Part shown: one piece after another, positions 52,741 through 61,422 of the stretch
Layout of the letters: every line of letters starts with the position of its first letter
How positions within the stretch are numbered: position 1 is the first letter of the stretch
Assembly: GCA_002425245.1 (NCBI GenBank)
Contig: DILW01000055.1
Span: forward strand, 1-64,000
Length of the DNA: 64,000 nucleotides
Direction of reading: 5' to 3'
Source: Betaproteobacteria bacterium UBA5582
GTDB taxonomy: Bacteria; Pseudomonadota; Gammaproteobacteria; Burkholderiales; Rhodocyclaceae
Notes under the pieces: model-generated
The model's input: the letters and a program-made list of their open reading frames with translations, nothing else
What the model was told of the DNA's origin: nothing
Database searches by the model: none
Program-made: the position numbers and the translations under genes

Positions 52741-53580
52741 TTACCTCATCATGCGCAGGGTGATGTCGACGAAAGCCTGCAGGCGTTCCAGGTCGGCAGC
52801 GGAAACCGGCTGGTAGCCGAGGTAGCCGGTGTCGGCGAAGAAATTCCGGCCGGCAGGGGTGCCGGGGAATGCCTGCAAGGCCGCGCGAACGCGGGCAATT
52901 TCCGCTTCGCCCAGACGCGAATGCGCCAGTGTCGTCACGTGCGGGGTGCGCGCGTCGGTCGGTTGCAGCCGGAGCTGTGCCTGAATGTCTTCAGGCATCT
53001 GGCGCAAGGCGCTGTCGGCGCTGAAGGCCGCATCGGCCTGGCCACCGGTCACCGCGGCAACCGCGGCGCCGTGAGAGTGATACTCGACTGCGCGGTAATC
53101 ACGGTCAAGCTTCAGTCCGTTATCCTGGAGCCATTTGATGCCGCTGATCGCGGTGACCGACAGGCGGCTGGGAATGGCGACGGTCTTGCCGCGCAGGTCG
53201 GACGGCTTGCGCAAGCTGCTTTCCCTGGTCACGACGAGGACCGGGTTGAGTTCGGCGGAGTAGCGGAAGAGGGGCTTCATTCCGCGCTGGCTGGCAATGG
53301 CAGCGAAATGCGGGCCAGTGATGGCCAGATCGAAATCGCCGGCGAGCAGCGCGTTGACATGGGTGAAGTAGTCGGTCGACGTGAATACGGCGACTTTGCG
53401 ACCGAGCGATTTTTCCAGGTGCTCGGTCAGCGGGCGATGGGTCTTGACCAGGGCTAGCGGGCTGTTGAAGGGCATGATGCCGAGTCTGAGCGCAGTCTGT
53501 TCACTGGCCGCGGCCGGAGTCATCATTGCCGTGCTCATGATGATGCACAGGAGGCCGAGAAGGCGCTGGTGGAAGGGCAT
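52741..53580 (-). CDS. PhnD-like periplasmic substrate-binding protein
   Basis: 279 residues from ATG 53580, with AGGAA six bases upstream (a longer frame to 53610 would spoil the signal peptide). An N-terminal signal peptide ends at TPAAASEQ. The mature part is a type 2 periplasmic-binding fold of the phosphonate/phosphite (PhnD, TctC-like) group: [74 protein letters not shown]. There is no ABC permease or ATPase next to it; instead it is in one operon with a membrane hybrid kinase, so it is likely a sensory rather than a transport protein. Ligand unknown. Confidence 0.88.
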   Translation of the reverse strand: MPFHQRLLGLLCIIMSTAMMTPAAASEQTALRLGIMPFNSPLALVKTHRPLTEHLEKSLGRKVAVFTSTDYFTHVNALLAGDFDLAITGPHFAAIASQRGMKPLFRYSAELNPVLVVTRESSLRKPSDLRGKTVAIPSRLSVTAISGIKWLQDNGLKLDRDYRAVEYHSHGAAVAAVTGGQADAAFSADSALRQMPEDIQAQLRLQPTDARTPHVTTLAHSRLGEAEIARVRAALQAFPGTPAGRNFFADTGYLGYQPVSAADLERLQAFVDITLRMMR

Positions 53581-53663
53581 GTCGGTTCCTGTCAGAAAGG
53601 CTTGCTGCAACTAGGGCATTGTCCTCCAGAAGCCGGAGGGCGGCAACCGGGGAGGTGTGCGCA

Positions 53664-54734
53664 TCAGTTGTCCTGTTCGGACCAGCGCTGGCGATAATGG
53701 GCTGGCGCCATCCCGGTCCATTCGACAAAGGCCCGATAGAAGGCCGAGGCGTCGTTGTAGCCCAGATCGCTGGCAATGCGGGCGACCGGGTCGCGGGTCT
53801 TGACCAGGCGGGCCAGCGCGAGGTCACGGCGTAATGCGTCCTTGATCGCTCTGAAGCTGGAGCCTTCCTCTTCCAGTCGGCGATGAATGGTGCGCGGCGA
53901 CAGGTGTAGTTGGGCCGCCATGTCGTCGAGCGAGAGCGTGCCGGGAAGGGAGGCGCGCAACAGGTCGCGGACGCGGATGACCATTTCGCGGTCGCGCCGG
54001 TAGAGCGTGGTGATCTTGCCCGGTGCCCCGTGCAGGAAAGCCTCCAGCGCGGCTTCGTCGCGGCGGATCGGCAGGTCAAGGAGGTTGGCGTTGAAACCGG
54101 CGACCAGGGTGCCGTTGCCGCCGGGCAGGGTAGGCATGAAGCGCGAATCCGCGGTGAAGATCAGCGCGTAGTCGGCGGCGTGCGCCGGCCGATGATAGGG
54201 GAAGATGACATGATCGAGCGCCAGCCCGCGCCCGGCCAGCCAGCAGGATAAACCATGGAGCAGGCGCAGCAGCCACTCGAAGGCAAAGATGCGGCCCGGA
54301 TCGTCGATTTCTGCCGCCAGTCGATGCCGTTCGACGATCTGTAGTTCGGCGCGGCCGTGCGTGCGCCGGATATGCACGCTCAGGTCGGGTAGCACGATGT
54401 GCAGGAAGCGGGCAGTTCGTTGCAAGGCCTCGGCCAGGGTCGGTGCACTCAGGCAGCCACGGCAGAGAAACTCGAAACTGCCACAACGCATCGGCTGAGA
54501 GAACAGGCCGAAGCCTTCGTCGTCGAGTTCGTGGTTGATCAGGTTGTAGAGCGCAGCGTAACGTTCGACCGGAATGCGGCTGGCGGTGTCTGCAATATCA
54601 ATCCCGGCAGCGCTCAGCAGGTGGCCGGGATCAAGATGCCGGCGCGCCAGTCCGGCCAGCATGCCGCTAACAAAGCCCATGGCAACAGAGGCTTGGCGTC
54701 GGTTTGCGGTAGTGGTGGTGGTGCGGTGCAGCAT
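53664..54734 (-). CDS. AraC-family transcriptional regulator
   Basis: 356 residues from ATG 54734 (an upstream frame to 54860 adds 42 unlikely residues). N-terminal ligand domain of the AraC-type 'arabinose-binding' N family (about 20-210) with GLFSQPMRCGSFEFLCRGCL. The C-terminal double helix-turn-helix (about 255-350) has LSLDDMAAQLHLSPRTIHRRLEE and IASDLGYNDASAFYRAFVEWTGMAPAHYR in separate halves. Divergent from icmF with 141 bp between, so it is the likely regulator of icmF; the inducer may be an acyl compound (inference). Confidence 0.9.
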   Translation of the reverse strand: MLHRTTTTTANRRQASVAMGFVSGMLAGLARRHLDPGHLLSAAGIDIADTASRIPVERYAALYNLINHELDDEGFGLFSQPMRCGSFEFLCRGCLSAPTLAEALQRTARFLHIVLPDLSVHIRRTHGRAELQIVERHRLAAEIDDPGRIFAFEWLLRLLHGLSCWLAGRGLALDHVIFPYHRPAHAADYALIFTADSRFMPTLPGGNGTLVAGFNANLLDLPIRRDEAALEAFLHGAPGKITTLYRRDREMVIRVRDLLRASLPGTLSLDDMAAQLHLSPRTIHRRLEEEGSSFRAIKDALRRDLALARLVKTRDPVARIASDLGYNDASAFYRAFVEWTGMAPAHYRQRWSEQDN

Positions 54735-54875
54735 TTCCGGGCTTTTCTGCAGTGGGGTGTGCCAGCTTAACATCTTGGCGGAATTTGCACGATCATCGTC
54801 AATCCCCACAATGGTGCGATGGGCAAAGCGGCCTAAGATGAGCCCTTTCCAATTTGCCATGCCGAGGTTGCCGTC

Positions 54876-57800
54876 ATGACCGATCTATCCGTTGCCAAGA
54901 AGCTCGTGCCCTACAAGCCGAAGAACAAGGTCCGTTTCGTCACCGCCGCCTCGCTGTTCGACGGCCACGATGCATCGATCAACATCATGCGGCGCATCCT
55001 GCAGGCGACCGGCTCCGAAGTCATCCACCTCGGCCATAACCGTTCGGTGCAGGAGATCGTCAACGCGGCGCTGCAGGAAGACGCGCAGGGCATCTGCATC
55101 ACCTCCTACCAGGGCGGCCACGTCGAATTCTTCAAGTACATGATCGACCTGCTCAAGGCCAACGGCGGCGAGCACATCAAGGTCTTCGGCGGCGGTGGCG
55201 GTGTCATCGTTCCGTCCGAGATCAAGGAACTGCATGCTTACGGCGTGACCCGCATCTACGCGCCGGAAGACGGTGTGCAGATGGGTCTGCAGGGCATGAT
55301 CAACGAAGTCGTCGAGAAGTCGGACTACGATGTCGCCGACCAGGGCGTCCCGAGCGCCGAGCAGGTGCTGGCCGGTCTGCACGCCGGCGACCGCCGCCTG
55401 CTGGCGCGCGTCATCACGCTGCTCGAGAACGGCTCGGCGCCGCAACTCAAGGAACCCCTGCTCAAGGCGGCCGCCGAACTGAGCATCCCTGTTCTCGGCA
55501 TCACCGGTACCGGCGGCGCAGGTAAGTCTTCACTTACCGACGAAATCGTCCGCCGCTTCCGCCTCGACCAGGGCGACAGCGTGAACATCGGCATTGTCTC
55601 GATTGATCCGTCGCGCAAGCGCACCGGTGGCGCGCTGCTCGGCGACCGCATCCGGATGAACGCGATCGAACATCCGGCCATCTTCATGCGTTCGCTGGCC
55701 ACCCGCGACACCGGCAGCGAAATCTCGGTGGCGCTGCCGGAAGTCATCGCCGCTTGCAAGCTGGCCGGCTTCGACCTGGTCGTCGTCGAGACTTCCGGCA
55801 TCGGCCAGGGCAACGCCGCCATCGTCCCCTTCGTCGACCTGTCGCTGTACGTGATGACGCCGGAGTTCGGTGCCGCCTCGCAGCTGGAGAAGATCGACAT
55901 GCTCGACTTCGCCGACTTCGTCGCCATCAACAAGTTCGACCGCAAGGGCGCCGAGGACGCGTTGCGCGACGTGCGCAAGCAGTACCAGCGCAACCGCGAG
56001 TTGTGGACGACGCCGACCGAGGACATGCCGGTGTTCGGCACCATGGCCGCGCGTTTCAACGACGACGGCGTCACCGCGCTCTACCAGGCGCTGGTGCCGG
56101 CACTCACCGACAAGGGTCTCAAGCTGAAGCCTGGTTCGTTGCCGCTGGTCACTGTTCGCCAGTCGTCGGCCAGCCGCGCCATCGTGCCGACCGCCCGCGT
56201 CCGCTACCTTGCCGAGATCGCCGATGCGGTGCGCGGCTACCACAAGCATGTGGACGACCAGGTGACGGTCGCCCGCGAGCGCCAGTCGCTGCGCATCGCC
56301 AGGAAGGTCTTCGCCGGCTGCGAGAAGAACGTTGCCGACTTCGACGAAATGCAGGCGTTCAAGGACAGCCAGCAGGACCCGAAGGCGAAGAAGCTGCTCG
56401 ACATGTGGCCGCAGACGCTGGAAGCCTATTCCGGCGACGAATACGTGGTGAAGATCCGCGACAAGGAAATCCGCACCAAGCTGACGTCCGAATCGCTGTC
56501 AGGCACCAAGATCCGCAAGGTGATCCTGCCCAAGTACACCGACGACGGCGAGATCCTGCGCTTCCTGATGAAGGAAAACGTCCCCGGTTCCTTCCCCTAT
56601 ACCGCTGGTGTCTTTGCCTTCAAGCGCGAGGGCGAGGACCCGACCCGCATGTTCGCCGGCGAAGGCGACGCCTTCCGCACCAACCGCCGCTTCAAGAAAG
56701 TGTCGGAAGGCATGCCGGCGCACCGGCTGTCGACGGCCTTCGACTCGGTCACGCTGTACGGTTGCGACCCCGACGAGCGTCCGGACATCTACGGCAAGAT
56801 CGGCAATTCCGGCGTGTCGATCGCCACGCTCGACGACATGAAGGTACTCTATGACGGCTTCGATCTGGTCTGCCCGACGACCTCGGTGTCGATGACCATC
56901 AACGGCCCGGCGCCGATCATCCTGGCCTGCTTCTTCAACACCGCCATCGACCAGCAGATGGCCAAGTTCGAAAAAGAGAATGGCCGCCAGCCGACCGAGG
57001 ACGAAGCCGAAAAAATCCGCGAGTGGGTGCTCAAGACCGTGCGCGGCACGGTCCAGGCCGACATCCTCAAGGAAGACCAGGGCCAGAACACCTGCATCTT
57101 CAGCACCGAATTCGCGCTCAAGATGATGGGCGACATCCAGGAATTCTTCGTCCATAACCAGGTGCAGAACTTCTACTCGGTGTCGATCTCCGGCTATCAC
57201 ATCGCCGAAGCCGGGGCGAATCCGATCAGCCAGCTCGCCTTCACGCTGTCCAACGGCTTCACTTACGTGGAAAGCTACCTGGCGCGCGGTATGCACATCG
57301 ACGACTTTGCGCCCAACCTGTCCTTCTTCTTCTCCAACGGCATGGACCCGGAATACTCGGTGATCGGCCGCGTCGCCCGCCGCATCTGGGCGGTGGCGAT
57401 GAAGAACAAGTACGGCGCCAACGAGCGCAGCCAGAAGCTGAAGTACCACATCCAGACGAGTGGGCGCTCACTGCACGCGCAGGAGATGGACTTCAACGAC
57501 ATCCGTACCACGCTGCAGGCGCTGATCGCCATCTACGACAACTGCAACTCGCTGCACACCAACGCCTACGACGAAGCGATCACGACGCCGACGGAAGAGT
57601 CCGTGCGCCGCGCGATGGCCATCCAGCTGATCATCAACCGCGAGTGGGGCGTCGCCAAGAACGAGAACCCGAACCAGGGCGCCTTCGTCATCGACGAGCT
57701 GACCGATCTGGTCGAGGAAGCCGTGTTGAAGGAATTCGAAGCCATCGCCTCGCGCGGCGGCGTGCTCGGCGCCATGGAAACCGGCTACCAGCGCGGCAAG

Positions 57801-58139
57801 ATCCAGGAAGAGTCGATGTACTACGAGCACAAGAAGCACGACGGCTCGTACCCGATCATCGGCGTCAATACCTTCCTCAATCCGAAGGGCATGGCCCAGC
57901 AGGAAATCGAGCTGGCGCGCTCGACCGAGGAGGAAAAGCAGTCGCAGATCCAGCGCCTGCGCGACTTCCACGCCCGCAACGCCGACAAGGCGCCGGCCAT
58001 GCTGGAGAAGCTGAAGCAGACGGTGATCGAGGACGGCAACGTCTTCGCCGTGCTGGTCGATGCCGTCAAGTATTGCTCGCTGGGTCAGATCAGCTCGGCG
58101 CTCTACGAAGTCGGTGGTCAGTACCGCAGAAGCATGTAA
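54876..58139 (+). CDS. icmF: Fused isobutyryl-CoA mutase IcmF (B12 domain-GTPase-mutase)
   Basis: 1087 residues, the fused single-chain form. B12-binding domain at the N-terminus with the lower-ligand His31 in [10 protein letters not shown]; MeaB/MeaI-type G-protein chaperone (about 205-420) with P-loop [26 protein letters not shown] and [14 protein letters not shown]-barrel mutase (about 560-1087) with [56 protein letters not shown]. It interconverts isobutyryl- and n-butyryl-CoA (some members act on pivalyl/isovaleryl-CoA). The GTPase loads and protects adenosylcobalamin. No cobalamin riboswitch is seen in the 141 bp upstream. A terminator follows. Confidence 0.96.
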   Translation: MTDLSVAKKLVPYKPKNKVRFVTAASLFDGHDASINIMRRILQATGSEVIHLGHNRSVQEIVNAALQEDAQGICITSYQGGHVEFFKYMIDLLKANGGEHIKVFGGGGGVIVPSEIKELHAYGVTRIYAPEDGVQMGLQGMINEVVEKSDYDVADQGVPSAEQVLAGLHAGDRRLLARVITLLENGSAPQLKEPLLKAAAELSIPVLGITGTGGAGKSSLTDEIVRRFRLDQGDSVNIGIVSIDPSRKRTGGALLGDRIRMNAIEHPAIFMRSLATRDTGSEISVALPEVIAACKLAGFDLVVVETSGIGQGNAAIVPFVDLSLYVMTPEFGAASQLEKIDMLDFADFVAINKFDRKGAEDALRDVRKQYQRNRELWTTPTEDMPVFGTMAARFNDDGVTALYQALVPALTDKGLKLKPGSLPLVTVRQSSASRAIVPTARVRYLAEIADAVRGYHKHVDDQVTVARERQSLRIARKVFAGCEKNVADFDEMQAFKDSQQDPKAKKLLDMWPQTLEAYSGDEYVVKIRDKEIRTKLTSESLSGTKIRKVILPKYTDDGEILRFLMKENVPGSFPYTAGVFAFKREGEDPTRMFAGEGDAFRTNRRFKKVSEGMPAHRLSTAFDSVTLYGCDPDERPDIYGKIGNSGVSIATLDDMKVLYDGFDLVCPTTSVSMTINGPAPIILACFFNTAIDQQMAKFEKENGRQPTEDEAEKIREWVLKTVRGTVQADILKEDQGQNTCIFSTEFALKMMGDIQEFFVHNQVQNFYSVSISGYHIAEAGANPISQLAFTLSNGFTYVESYLARGMHIDDFAPNLSFFFSNGMDPEYSVIGRVARRIWAVAMKNKYGANERSQKLKYHIQTSGRSLHAQEMDFNDIRTTLQALIAIYDNCNSLHTNAYDEAITTPTEESVRRAMAIQLIINREWGVAKNENPNQGAFVIDELTDLVEEAVLKEFEAIASRGGVLGAMETGYQRGKIQEESMYYEHKKHDGSYPIIGVNTFLNPKGMAQQEIELARSTEEEKQSQIQRLRDFHARNADKAPAMLEKLKQTVIEDGNVFAVLVDAVKYCSLGQISSALYEVGGQYRRSM

Positions 58140-58197
58140 GCAAGGCCCCGGAAGGGGAACAGCATTCCGGACCCGAACAGGGCGGAGGAGCAACAAT

Positions 58198-58231
58198 ACG
58201 GCGAGGCTATGTACCTCGCCGTTTCAATTTT
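58198..58231 (+). terminator. Intrinsic terminator after icmF
   Basis: ACGGCGAGG (58198-58206), seven-base loop, CCTCGCCGT (58214-58222), followed by a T-rich run (TTCAATTTTT). Ends the icmF transcript. Confidence 0.87.
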
Positions 58232-58404
58232 TGCCCCTGCTTCCCGATATGGTGGAAGGTATGTCTTTGTGCTACAAAGAAAATCCGTTCAAGCTTGTGC
58301 TTGGCTGCCGATTTTTTTGCGTCATCGGCTTCGTTGCTGACGGACATCGTGTGCCCGGATGCGGCTTCAATACTTGCCCCTGAGCTTCAACTGCGGAGAT
58401 GATC

Positions 58405-59190
58405 ATGAGAACACTGTTCGTGCTGCTCACCCTATGTGGCCTCGTTTTGGGTGGGCCGTTTTCATATGCGGCGGAGAAGGGCTGCGCAATGGTTCTGCTT
58501 CATGGGAAATGGAGCAACCCACAGTACGTGAGGAGTTTTGGAAGCCGTCTGAGTGATCTCTGCGACTACAAATCGATTGAAATGCCGTGGTCACAGCGGC
58601 GTGGCTACGATGCCGATTATCCCGAGGCGCTTCGGGAAATTGCCACACAGGTGTCCGAACTGCGCGCTAAAGGCTACCGCCAGGTTGTTCTGGCAGGCCA
58701 CAGTTTTGGTGCGAACGCGGCGATGGCGTACATGGCTGTGCACGGTGATGTCGACGCGGTAATCGCTCTCGGTGCCGGGCATGTGCCGGAGGTGTTTTAT
58801 GAACGGGGGAGCACGCGTGATTCGGTGGACAAGGCGCGGCAAATGGTCGTTGCTGGCCGAGGCGAGGAGCGCAGCAGTTTCGACGATATCAACCAGGGCC
58901 AGAGCCGCAGTATCCGCATGGCGGCGCGGGTGTATTTGAGCTACTTTGATCCAGAAGGCTTGGGCAACATGGGGCTGTCCGCAGCCGCCTTCAGGAAACC
59001 GGTGCCGTTTGCCTGGATCATTGGTACGGGCGATCGCTTACAGGCGGCCGGTCCGGAATTCGCGTTTGCGCGAACGCCGAATCATGCGAAAAGCGCATAT
59101 CTTGAAGTACCCGCCGATCATCTTACGGTACTTGATGCGCCAGGGGCAGAAGCAGCCCGGCAATGGCTCAATGCCTTGATCTCGGACTGA
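58405..59190 (+). CDS. Exported alpha/beta hydrolase
   Basis: 261 residues from ATG 58405, which has GCGGAG six bases upstream (ATG 58399 is too close). Signal peptide MRTLFVLLTLCGLVLGGPFSYAAE-type (cleaved near SYA-AE), then VLLHGKWS (oxyanion strand), nucleophile Ser100 in AGHSFGA, probable acid Asp in IIGTGDRL and His239 in PADHLTVLD. It is small and periplasmic, with a DUF-like helical cap (RGEERSSFDDINQGQS). Substrate unknown. The gene and its upstream 170 bp look less GC-rich than the rest. It stands alone behind the icmF terminator. Confidence 0.82.
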   Translation: MRTLFVLLTLCGLVLGGPFSYAAEKGCAMVLLHGKWSNPQYVRSFGSRLSDLCDYKSIEMPWSQRRGYDADYPEALREIATQVSELRAKGYRQVVLAGHSFGANAAMAYMAVHGDVDAVIALGAGHVPEVFYERGSTRDSVDKARQMVVAGRGEERSSFDDINQGQSRSIRMAARVYLSYFDPEGLGNMGLSAAAFRKPVPFAWIIGTGDRLQAAGPEFAFARTPNHAKSAYLEVPADHLTVLDAPGAEAARQWLNALISD

Positions 59191-59247
59191 CAGGTAATCG
59201 CCGAATGAATGGCGTCGTCACCGGACAGTCTGCTCTGTTGGTGGTGT

Positions 59248-61422
59248 TCAGTGTGTCAGCGTTTTCTCAGTCATCAACAGTTCCAGGCTGGCGGCGGTCA
59301 GCGGCTTGCTGAACAGGTAGCCCTGCATCTCCTTGCAACCGAGGGCGATCAGGTGCTCGCGCTGACTGGCGTTTTCCACTCCTTCGGCGACGACATGCAG
59401 GCCGAAGCTGCGAGCGATGCCGATGATCGCGTGCACGATCGCGTCGGAGCCATGGCTGAAGCCCAGGTCGCGAACGAAGGACTGGTCGATCTTGATGGTG
59501 CTGACGGAGAAGCGGCGCAAATAGTTGAGCGAGGAATAGCGGGTGCCGAAGTCGTCGATCGAAACCCCCAGGCCGGTACGTCGCAGCTGATGGACTTTGG
59601 CGATGACGGCTTCGGCATCCTTCATGAGCAGGCTCTCGGTAATCTCGATTTCGATCGCCTCCGGCGGCACGCCATGTCGGTGTAGCGGCGCCACAATGCG
59701 GTCGAGCAGGTCGCCGCGGTCGAAATCGCGTGCCGACAGGTTGACGCCCATCCGCCAACCGCTGAAACCTTGCGCCCGCCAGCTTGCCAGCTGGCGGCAG
59801 GCAGCATCCAGTACCCAGTCGCTGAGGCCGGCAATCATCCCGGTTTCCTCGGCCAGCGGGATGAAGGCGTCCGGGGAAATCATCCCCTGCGTCGGGTGAT
59901 TCCAGCGAATCAGCGCCTCGACGCCGGTGATGCGGCCGAGACCCAGGTCGAACTGCGGCTGGTAATGGAGCTCGAACTGCCGGCCTTCCTCGATCGCCTG
60001 GCGCAGGTCGTTTTCCAGGGAAATCCTCTCGACGTGCATGGTGTTCATCGAGCGGTGGAATTGCAGGAAGCCGTTCTTGCCATGCGCCTTGGTCTGGTAC
60101 ATGGCGATGTCGGCATTGCGAATCAGTTCGTCCGGGGTTTCGCCGTCGTCGGGATAAAGGGTGAAACCGATGCTGGCGGTGGCCAAGAAATCGCGTTCGG
60201 CGATGGTGAAGGGGCGCTTCAGTTCGCTCAGCATTTTTCTGGCAATGATGGCGACATCCTCGGCACTGGCGATGTCCGGCAAGAGAACGGTGAACTCGTC
60301 ACCGCCCTGGCGGGCGAGGGTGTCGCCGGAGCGCAGGCATTGCCGGATACGGCTGGCGAAATCCTTGAGCAGACGATCACCTTCGGGGTGCCCGTAGGTG
60401 TCGTTGATCAGCTTGAATCGGTCGATGTCGAGGAACATCACGCCCAGTCGCTGGTCGCGTCGTCTGGCCTGGGTGATCGACAGATCCAGGCGGTCGAGAA
60501 AGAGGGTGCGGTTGGGGAGCCCGGTCAACAAGTCGTGGAAGGCCTGGAAAGCGATCGTCTCCTCGGCCCGTTTGCGCTCGGTGATGTCGCGGGCGACGCC
60601 GGAAGTGCCGACGAAATGCCGCTGCCGGCCCGTTTCATCGGCGGTATAAACGCCTTGCGAACTGAGAATGGCAACGACCATGCGGTTGTCGAAGCTGCGT
60701 ACGCTGTTCTGCTTGTTACGCAGACGGACCTCGAAATTGCTGGTCGCCCGTGCGCCGATGCGGCGCTCGCCGAAAGCGTAGCGCGCCTGTTCGACATCGT
60801 CTTCATGCACGATCACCGAGAAGTGCTGGCCCAGCAGTTCTTCCCGGGTATAGCCGAGCAGCGATTCGACCCGGCCGTTGACGAAGACGAAACAACCCTC
60901 ATTGTCCAGGGTGTAGATCAGGTCAGGCGATTGTTCGACTAGGAAGCGGTGCAGGCGTTCCGACTGTTCCAGGCGCGCGGTCATCTGCGCGTGTTCCTGC
61001 TCCATGCGCCGGTTGCGCAGGGCACGGTCAACGCACTGGATGAGATCGGCCGGATCGCAATTCTTGCGTATGAATTCGAAGGCGCCGCGACGCAGGGCCA
61101 TGATTGCCGAGTCGATCGATTCGTCGGCACTGAAGACGATGACCGACGTCGATATCCGGTTGCGCGTCAGCCAGTCCATGATCGCGATGCCACCCATGTC
61201 CGGCAGGCGCAGATCGAGCACGACCACGTCGATGTCGCGCCGTTCCAGACGCTGCATCGCGTCGCGCCCGCAGCTGCAGTCCTCGATCCGGCGCCCGGGG
61301 GCGGCCAGCAGCTCACGGTAAGCGTTGCGGAAGTGGGCCTCGTCATCGACGATCAGGATGTTCCGGAATTCCGTCTTGCCGGGAGCATGCTTGATCGGAT
61401 CGATGTCGGGCAGCAGTCTCAT
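59248..61422 (-). CDS. REC-PAS-GGDEF-EAL response regulator
   Basis: 724 residues; the ATG at 61422 overlaps the stop of the HDOD kinase (ATGA), which settles the start. Receiver with Asp70 (VVVLDLRLPDMGG) and FSADES; coiled coil; PAS (about 150-285); GGDEF domain with an intact RQGGDEF (about 371); EAL domain with VEALIRWNHP (about 499), ITESLLMKD, DDFGTRYSS and KIDQSFVRD. Both catalytic sites look usable, so direction of c-di-GMP change may depend on phosphorylation. The obvious partner is the co-transcribed HDOD kinase. Confidence 0.93.
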   Translation of the reverse strand: MRLLPDIDPIKHAPGKTEFRNILIVDDEAHFRNAYRELLAAPGRRIEDCSCGRDAMQRLERRDIDVVVLDLRLPDMGGIAIMDWLTRNRISTSVIVFSADESIDSAIMALRRGAFEFIRKNCDPADLIQCVDRALRNRRMEQEHAQMTARLEQSERLHRFLVEQSPDLIYTLDNEGCFVFVNGRVESLLGYTREELLGQHFSVIVHEDDVEQARYAFGERRIGARATSNFEVRLRNKQNSVRSFDNRMVVAILSSQGVYTADETGRQRHFVGTSGVARDITERKRAEETIAFQAFHDLLTGLPNRTLFLDRLDLSITQARRRDQRLGVMFLDIDRFKLINDTYGHPEGDRLLKDFASRIRQCLRSGDTLARQGGDEFTVLLPDIASAEDVAIIARKMLSELKRPFTIAERDFLATASIGFTLYPDDGETPDELIRNADIAMYQTKAHGKNGFLQFHRSMNTMHVERISLENDLRQAIEEGRQFELHYQPQFDLGLGRITGVEALIRWNHPTQGMISPDAFIPLAEETGMIAGLSDWVLDAACRQLASWRAQGFSGWRMGVNLSARDFDRGDLLDRIVAPLHRHGVPPEAIEIEITESLLMKDAEAVIAKVHQLRRTGLGVSIDDFGTRYSSLNYLRRFSVSTIKIDQSFVRDLGFSHGSDAIVHAIIGIARSFGLHVVAEGVENASQREHLIALGCKEMQGYLFSKPLTAASLELLMTEKTLTH

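Noticed and set aside
54735..54875. Cobalamin riboswitch upstream of icmF
   Set aside because: The gap is only 141 bp and I find no B12-box-like core or the expected long leader.
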